A stretch of DNA of 64,000 bases. Origin: Brasenia schreberi. Lineage: Eukaryota > Streptophyta > Magnoliopsida > Nymphaeales > Cabombaceae. Both the position numbers and the translations under genes were made by a program. The notes beneath the pieces were generated by a model. That model ran no database searches. It was not told where the DNA came from and saw only the letters and a list, made by a program, of their open reading frames with translations. Shown here piece after piece: positions 37,101 through 46,100 of the stretch (its first letter is position 1; each line of letters begins with the position of its first letter). The stretch covers positions 4,836,001 through 4,900,000 of the forward strand of contig JAYKKT010000076.1 in the NCBI GenBank assembly GCA_036023115.1. Direction: 5' to 3'.

Positions 37101-40100
37101 GATGCAGGAAAGTCAGAACAAGATATTTAAAACAGTTCTTTGCTTCCTGCATTATAAATAAATGTAATTCTATACTGCTACTCGGTTATCAATATCAGTG
37201 TTATGTTTTGATCCAGAATGCACTTTTAGCTTGCTTGCAGTTTCCTTTTTTAATATTGCGTCAATGTTGATAATCGACTCAGAACTTAACTTCACCCTAA
37301 AAACATGAAATGCTTCTAACTGAATATTCTTACTTGGTTCTTGCATAAACAAAAAAAACGTCCTATTAGCTTTCAATCTAGATAACTGTATATAGAAGTA
37401 CTCTTTCATTCATTCGTCAATTCACCTTAGGTCCTTAGGCATGAAATTTTGTGTGCATTGGCATCTAATTCGAATTTGGCTTATTCACGTCTATTGTCTA
37501 ATTTGCAACATGTAGCATAGCATGTCAATTGTGAATTGCATCTCTTACGTGCCCATCAAATTTGGTTGACTCATATTCTAAATTTCTAATTGCTTAATGT
37601 GGTAACAGCTAACTATTAACTATTTAAGTAAGCCTTTTGGTTACTGGTATGTCAATTGTCATTTGTCCAATGTCAATGTTATGACTTATGAGTTATGACT
37701 ATGACTGACTCCATCTCCTATTTGTTTGTTTTTGATATTTTGTTTTTCAATTATATTGTGAAATTGTGAATTGAGTTGATCCTAAAAGTGGCCGACAATA
37801 GAAAAGGAAAATGAGTATCAATTGGTACTGGCCCTACTGGGAGTTCTGGTGGAAGTGTTCCTTCAAGTTCAGGATCAACAACAAAAGTTTCAAAACCTTC
37901 AATACCTCATGATGATACACAATTGTGGATGCATGTACAAAAGGGAGAATTATACGAAGGTGGTGGAAGTAATACACATTTTATGTGTAAATTTTGCAAC
38001 ATGAATTTTACAGGATCATATACCAAAGTGAAAGCACATCTTTTAAAATTATCAAAACATGGTATAAGAGCATGTTTGAATGTGGATGAGGATTTACGAA
38101 GACAATTAATGAAAAAGCAAGATGAGTATGAAAAGAAGAACGAAAGGAGTGAAAAAGGAACAAATATTCCATTATTTGGTGGATAAAAAGAAAATGCAGA
38201 AAAGAAAAGAAAGTTAATGCATAGTGAATTTAAAGGTTTTAGAGGAGGAGCAATTGAAAAATCATTTAATGTAGTTGGAAGGGAGGAGATGGATAGAAAG
38301 GCTGGAAGATTTTTCTTTTCAAGTTCACCACCTTTTAATGTAGCAAGAAATCCATATTGGAAAGATCTTGTCACTTCATTGGCTAATTGTAATTTACATG
38401 GTTATGTTCCTCCAAGTTCTGAAAAATTGCGAAACATTATTCTTAAAGAAGAAAAAACCAATATTAAAAGACTTTTAGAACATAAGAAGTTTTCATGGAA
38501 AACTAATGGTGTTTCTATTATTTCTTATGGATGGAGTGATATTCAAAGGCGTCCACTCATTAATTTCATTGCTTATTCAATTAGTGGGCCAATATTTTTG
38601 AAGTCGGTTGATGCATCTTGAGAAATTAAAACTGCAGGATACTTGAAAGATTTATTTGTAGAAGTTATTAAGAATGTTGGACCGGATAATGTTGTACAAA
38701 TAATCACTGATAATGCAGCTAATTGCAAAAGTACAACGTTAAGTTTGGAAGGTGATTATCCACACATTTTTAAGACACCTTGTGTAGCTCACAATTTAAA
38801 TTTGGCTCTTTCTCGTATATGTAAGCCATCAGAAGATACAGATAATCTTCGTATATATGAATTGTGTTCATGGATTGAAGATATGGCAGCAGATTGTATG
38901 AAGATAAGGAATTTTGTAATGAATCACCATTTAATTTCAACGATATTCAATAGACATTCTCATTTAAAGTTGTTAAAGGTTGCATAAACACGTTTTGCTT
39001 CTTTGATTGTGATGGTAAAAAGATTCAACACAATAAAGATATCATTGGTTCAGATGGTTACTGATCCAAGCTGGGATGCATACCGTGGTAACAAGGTTGA
39101 AGATCAAATAAGGGCCCAAGCAGTGAAGACTATTATTCTTAATGATTTATGGTGGGACAAGGTATCATATTTTCTTGAATTCACAGAGCCTATGTGGGAG
39201 ATGTTGAGAGAAGTTGATAAAGATAAACCAATACTTCATAAAGTTTATGAAATGTGGGATACCATGATTGAAAAAGTTGAGTCAATAATTTTAAAGCATG
39301 AGGAAAAAGATTTTCATGAGACATCAGCATTTTATGATCATATCCATTCTATATTAGTTTTAAGATGGGACAAAAGTAACACTCCCTTGCATTGTTTAGC
39401 ATATTATGAGAGCATTGGGCGTTGTCCTCCTAATCAAGATTCTGAAATAGCCAAGAATAGGCAAATGTGTTTGGGAAGGATTTATCGTGACTCATACCTA
39501 CTTAGGCAAGTAAATTCTGAATATGGAAAGTTTTCTTGTGCCAGACTTGATTCACTAGAAGCACTGGAAGCAAGGGATTATCAAGATCCACTAGATTGGT
39601 GGGCATGTTATGGATTTGAGATGCCTCTTCTTCAAAAGCTTGCATCAAAATTATTATCTCAACCTGCTACTTCTTCTTGTTGTGAAAGAAATTGGAGTAC
39701 ATATTCTCAAATTCACAATATCAAAAGGAACAATCTATCAAGTAGTTGTGTTAAAGACTTGGTTTATGTCTATTCAAATCTGAGATTGGTTTCACGATCT
39801 AATGTTGAGTACAGGTAAAAATTACTAATCTTTTAAAATTGTTTTCTTTGCTTACATCATGATGATTATTGTTGATCTTTTCTTATTATTTATTTGAATA
39901 TATTACAGTGAAGGAGCATCAAAATATTGGGATGCAATCCCGGAGGAATATCACTTAGATGACAGCCAAGATTTGCATACTCTTAATATGGAACTCACTG
40001 ATCCAATAGTCCATTCAGTTGATATTGTTGATAGTAAAGATCTATAATTTATCAGGTTACATGTTCATTATTTCATTTCATTTCTCAAACATTAATATTG

Positions 40101-43100
40101 TTCATAGTTGATAAATGATATTATGATAATATTGTTGATATGACATAGGTAGTTCTTTACTTGTTTTGCTTTAATATAAAGTTGTGTACTTATTGTTGTC
40201 GTCATATTCTTATGTTAATTGATGTCTCACTTGTTCTATAATATTGTACATATTCTTATATTGTCATCATATTCTTATGTTAATTGATGTCATATAAAGT
40301 TGTGTACTTATTGTAGAAATGGGTTGATATTGTTAATGCATGGAGTTCTGAATTTAGGGAGTCGTGGAAAAATAGAGGATGTTCTGTTATGGCTGATGGT
40401 TGGACAAATGGTTAGCGTAGATCTTTGGTAAACTTCCTAGTCTATTACCCTAAAGGTACATTATTTTTGAAATCATATGTCTTGTCCCATATTGATAAAA
40501 CTACAGATAATTTACTTCCTATTTTTGAGGAAGTTGTTGAGGAAGTCGGTATTTAAAATGTTGTTCAATTCATTACTAATAATGCTGCAAATTTTAGAGT
40601 AGCTGGTAAGATACTTGAGGCAAACCATCCATCCTTAGTATGGACTTCATGTATTGCACATTGCATAGACTTAATGCTTGAAGATTTAAGTGTAATGAAT
40701 GAAATAAGAGTGACTATAGATGTATGCAGAAATATTATAAAGTTTATTTATAACCATTCTTTTGTATTGCATTTGATGCAAATTCATACAGCTTGAAGGG
40801 AATTGATTAGGCCTTCATTGACAAGATTTGCTACAATATCATTATTCGTGTAAAGTCTTGTCATACATAAAAATGCATTGAAAAAATTGTTTGCATCTAA
40901 TGAATGGGGCTCTATTAGTTGGTCTAGAAAGAGAGAAGGGATTGTTGTGGTAGATGTTTTCAATGTTGATTTTTGATAAAGTTAAAGCAAATTTTTTAGG
41001 ATGATTGTACCTTTAGTTAAGGTAATTGAGTCAAACGTATAGTTCAAGTGGGTACGAGGGGAATTTGAGCTTTTTCGAACGCAATCACACGAAAAAGCAA
41101 AACAGGCTGGAGCATGCTCGACTACGTGATTTGGTATACGTTGCTATAACATAAAGTTAAGGCAAAGATAATAATTAGAAAATATATATTGTTTGTTGTT
41201 GCCTAGTTCTTGACTTCTTTCTTAACCTTATTAATAATGAATGCTTGATGTCTCTATATTACATTTGATATTCTTTATAATTTGAATATTCTTTCTTTAC
41301 AGGAAAATACAAAAGGATGCAAGGAGAACAAGGAAGGTACCATATGACCTGTTGAGTTACAAAAATATTGATATTCTTGACGATTGGGTCGAAGAGAAGG
41401 AGCCCCCTATCATTTTAGAGGATAAAAATTGGAGGACACTCCGAGCCGAAGCAAAACTTGGAGTTGGAGACAATGAAAATGAAGCTGAAGGTGTTGGATG
41501 GGCAGATCCTATTATGGAGGAAGAAGAGGGAGGAGATGATGATGATAATGATGGTGATGGTGGTGATCCCGACTACATTGATTATAATGCTTTTGTTGAT
41601 TATGATCCACGTTGTGGATGATTGTAATTTGTTTTAAGTTGTACTTGTACTTGTAAGTTGTAACTTGTAACCTTGATGATTATGGATTCTATGGATTATG
41701 GAATATGGAATCATGGATTATGGATTCATCGAATATGGAATTATATTATTTATGGAATATGGATGCTTGTAGCCTTGTTATGGAGATGTTTTTATTATAG
41801 TATGAATGCTTCTTTAATGTGTTATACATGTTTTGTTCATTAATTTTAATTTTTGAATTTAAAATATATATATATATATCATATCGTACCGTACGATACA
41901 GTACAATACAGCCGTATCGGTGCCCGTGTGATACGGGCACCGATACGGTTTTTACAACATTGGTTAAGACTACCTCATCATAAAAAGACTTAGGTGCATT
42001 GCATCTCCATTTTGTTCATTAACGTGTCTGTTGTTTTGTTCAACAACTTTATTTTATTGAGGAGTATTTGGACAAGTAGTTTGATGAAAAATTTCATGTA
42101 AACGTATACAGTCCCGTAATGGTTTAGCAATGTACTGTTCTCATTGTTTGAACGAAGAATTTTGACAAAAGAATTAAATTGCGTTAGGATAAACTTGTGG
42201 ATAATTGGAAAAATATTTGAAACTTTAAATTTGAATTGCATTAAGTATATTATTGAAAGTCAGGTATGGTCATTTATGCTTTTATGATATCCAAGATTGA
42301 TTACACCTTCACTAAATTTTTCAAACCATACTCTTGGAGACTATTTTAAACCATATATGGCCCTTTTTAATTTGCACACTTTGTTATTCAACCCCATTTT
42401 CCTATGAAACCCTGGAAGTAATTCCATATTCACTTCTTCATTGAAGTTTCCCTATAAAAAGGTATTTTCACATCTAGTTGCCACATGTCCCACCTTTTAT
42501 ATGGTGGTTAGGCTTATGATAACCCTCATAGTGAACTTTGCAACTAAAGCAAAAGTCTCATTGTAATCGATACCATATGATTGGCTATATCCCTTTGCTA
42601 CTAGTCTTGGCTAGCATTCTAAGCTTCCATTAGCCTTAAATTTAACAGTATATACTCATTTGCAGCCAATTGGTTTTCTTTCTTCTGGTAGAGTTACAAT
42701 CTCCCAAGTATTATTCTTTTCTAATGCTTGTAACTCGTATTCTATGGCTTCTCTCCACTTTAGAGACTTAGGCTTCTTTAATATCTCTAGGTATAGAGTG
42801 TATCTTTGTATTCTCCAAAGTTTTTTTTATATATCATTGATGTGTTGTGATAAGATACAAATTAAGAAATTGGATATAAAGTACAGTTTCTTTTACCGTT
42901 TCTAACTTCAAGGATATAAAGTACAGTTTCTTTTACCGTTTCTAACTTCAATAGGAAGATCGAGTTCATGTTCTCTTGACTGGCTTTGTAGTTGTACATC
43001 TGAAGTAGTTGGATCTAAAGTCGTGGAAGAATCATTATTCATGTTGGCTCGAGGGTTTGGCATCACAATCTTCCTTTCCCCTTGGGTGTATATCTTTATT

Positions 43101-46100
43101 TTCTTAGCAATTGTGAATGTTCCATTATCCTTTATGGACTTGTCTATTCTAGTATCATCCATGAACTCAAACTCTAGATAGGTAGAACTGAGGTTTGTGG
43201 AGTTGAGATAATGGATGACTATTCCTTGGAAGAAAAGTAGGGAGTTGATTCAAAGAATGTGACATCTAGGGAGAGAAGTTTTCGATTAGCATGATCATAA
43301 CATTTATGTGTCTTTTTTATGAATACCTAATAAAAACACATTTGGTAGCTCTTGGATACAATTTATCCCTAAGATGAGAATGCATATGTACATAACAAAC
43401 ACAACCAAATACTCGAGGTGGAATATGAAACTTTTTGTTCATAGTATCTATGGTTTTATAGGGAGACTCTCTATTGAGAATAGAGCTTGGTATTCTATTA
43501 ATAAGATAAATTGAAGTTAGGACAACGTCTCCACAAAATTGTTTTGGAGCATTGCATCTAATGAGTAAGGTCCGAGCTACTTCGAAGATATGTTTATTTT
43601 TTCTTTCAACCACATTGTTTTGTTGGAGAATATAAGAACATAAGGTTTGATGGAGAATGCCATGTTTTTAAAGGTAAACCTACAATTTACCATACAAATA
43701 TTCTCTCTCACTGTCAAAACGAAGAATTTTTAGAGATGAAGAAAATTGACAACAACAACTAAGCCTTTTCCCATACTAGACGGGGTCAGCTACATGGATT
43801 CTTTGTTTCCACAGATCTCTATCGTGTGTCATGTTAGCAGTTAACTCACAATAAGCTAGATCGTTCTTTATTGTTTCTTTCCAACACTTTTGTGGTCGTC
43901 CTCTACCTCTTTTAATACTTTCCAAATTTAGTTTTTCATACCTTCTTACAGGTTCTTCTTTTGATCTTCTTTCTATATATCCAAACCATCTTAAACGATA
44001 TTCTCTCATTTTATCCTCTATTGGTGCCACTCCTAATTTGTTTCTAATAGCCTCATTATGTATACGGTCTTTTCTTATATGACCACTCATCCATCTCAAC
44101 ATCTTCATTTCTGTCACAGACATCTTTTGTACATGTTGATGATTAACTACCCAACACTCAGAACCATAAAACATGGCAGGCCTAATTGCTGCTCTATAGT
44201 ATTTACCTTTTAACTTTAATGGTATCTTCTTATCACAAAGAATACCTGATGCTCCTCTCCATTTTAATCAACCAGCATAGATAAGAAAATTGAGTTTCAA
44301 TAAATTCAATAAATTTGTGAAAAATTTAAAATATATCATAAACTTCATTTTTTATTTTATCAGATAGATCAAGGTAAACCGAGTACAATCATCAATAAAA
44401 GAAACAAAGTACTTATAGCCATATACAAGACTATAGGACATGGACCCCAAACATCATAATGTACTAGCTCGAAAGGCTTAGACATTATTGACTCAGAAGA
44501 TGGAAAAGTGACTCTGTAATGTTTGGCTTTTTAGCATATATCACACTCAAGACCTACATTATTGCATTCATGAAATAAAGCTGGAATGAGTAGTTTGAGT
44601 TTTGATAATGGTAGATGGCAAAACGATTATGCCATATCTTGATTTTTTCTTCTAAATGGATGACAGTCCAATATGAAATCGATGTAGTTGATGGCCTATC
44701 TTCAATGATGTAGAGCCCTCTCTTAAATCTACCACGAGCAAAGATCTTTCCTATTGTTAGATCCTAAAATACACAACCAGAAGAGGAGAAAGTCATTGAA
44801 CAACTAAGGTATTTTGTCAAAGAGCTGACTAATAGTAAGTTCACTAGAAAATTAGGAACATGAAAAACTGATGATAAATCGAAGAGCTTAGTCTTCACAC
44901 TTTCATTTCCAATCATATAAGAGCTAGAACCATCGGCCAACTTGACTACTTCTTTGTTAGGGAGACTTCTATAATTGGATAGCCAAGTACTATTCCCAAC
45001 CATATGATCAATGGCTCTAGAATCAATAATCCATGCTTTAGAAGAGGTAGATTTACCAATCACCGTAGATGTAGAATGAACTACTATAGCGTGAGAATCT
45101 GAAGTGGAGGTTTGATCTCCGAGTCTAGACTCTAACCCATAAATGTGTTAGTAATTCTGATATTATGTTCATTTCTATACTTTATGAAGGCTTCTCCACT
45201 ACAATAGTAAGCCTTGTTTCTAAAGGTTATAGGTTTACTAATTAAGCCCCAACATTGTTCTTTGGTATAACGAATTTTCTCACAATGAAAGCATTTGAGT
45301 TTTTTTTTCGTCATTAGAAGGAAACCCCCACTGCCTCTACTACGATTACCATAGCCTCCTCTACTACTATTTGGTTGTCCTTGATTTCTTCAAACGAAAG
45401 TACTCTTATTTGGACTTGTAACATCTTCTTTCTCAAGTTTTGTTCTCTCTTCCTCTTCAAGAAGCAATGAGTATATAGTACCTAATGAAGATAATTCTTC
45501 TCTGCCAGGAATATTAACTTTAATTGCTTCATAATTAGTTGACACTCCCCAAAGTAAATCAAAAACATTTCTCTTTTGAGTTTCTTTATTTAGTTCTTTT
45601 GAACATGTAGTACACTTTACTTGTGTGAAGAACTGGAATTCATCCCAAAGGCCTCTTAGTTGTAGTTCTCCATAATACTTACTCATAGTGTGACTTTCTA
45701 TCTGCATTTTCTGATTCTATCTTTTATTTTGTATTCCTTTGCAACATTCCTTTTTCTAAAGTAGGTTTAAGAAAGAGCTTTCTAAATTTTAGTAGTTGAT
45801 CCTAAGTACATATAAGTTCTCCCTATGGAGAGAGTCATCGATTGAAGTAGCCATGAAGTTACCAAGGCATCCTTTTTCGCCATTTAAGCAAGTTGAAATC
45901 ACTTGCATATGGTTATTGTTGTTCTCCAACTAAATAATTCCATCTACCTCTAGTAAGGACTACTAGTTTAATATATCTTGATCATTCTAAAAAATTCTTA
46001 CCATCCAATTTAACATTGGTAATCTTAAAAGAATCAACTTTCTCATCTGCCATATTTACTCCTCCTATCTTGATCCGTGAATATTGGTGGAAGTTGTATA

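Larger units (their letters stand above)
36312..40300 (+). mobile_element. hAT family-2 element, 3' end lost
   Basis: The left end tatgtcacacagacacc (about 36312) is followed by GTGTCGG/ACACCGACAC repeats to 36440. The TGTCACAC end is shared with the terminus at 58592, which supports it as the terminal repeat. Then come a 78-bp minisatellite (36517-36840), about 900 bp of leader with no gene, and a transposase. The 3' subterminal region breaks off near 40300 and is joined to another hAT. The right boundary is approximate. Confidence 0.75.
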
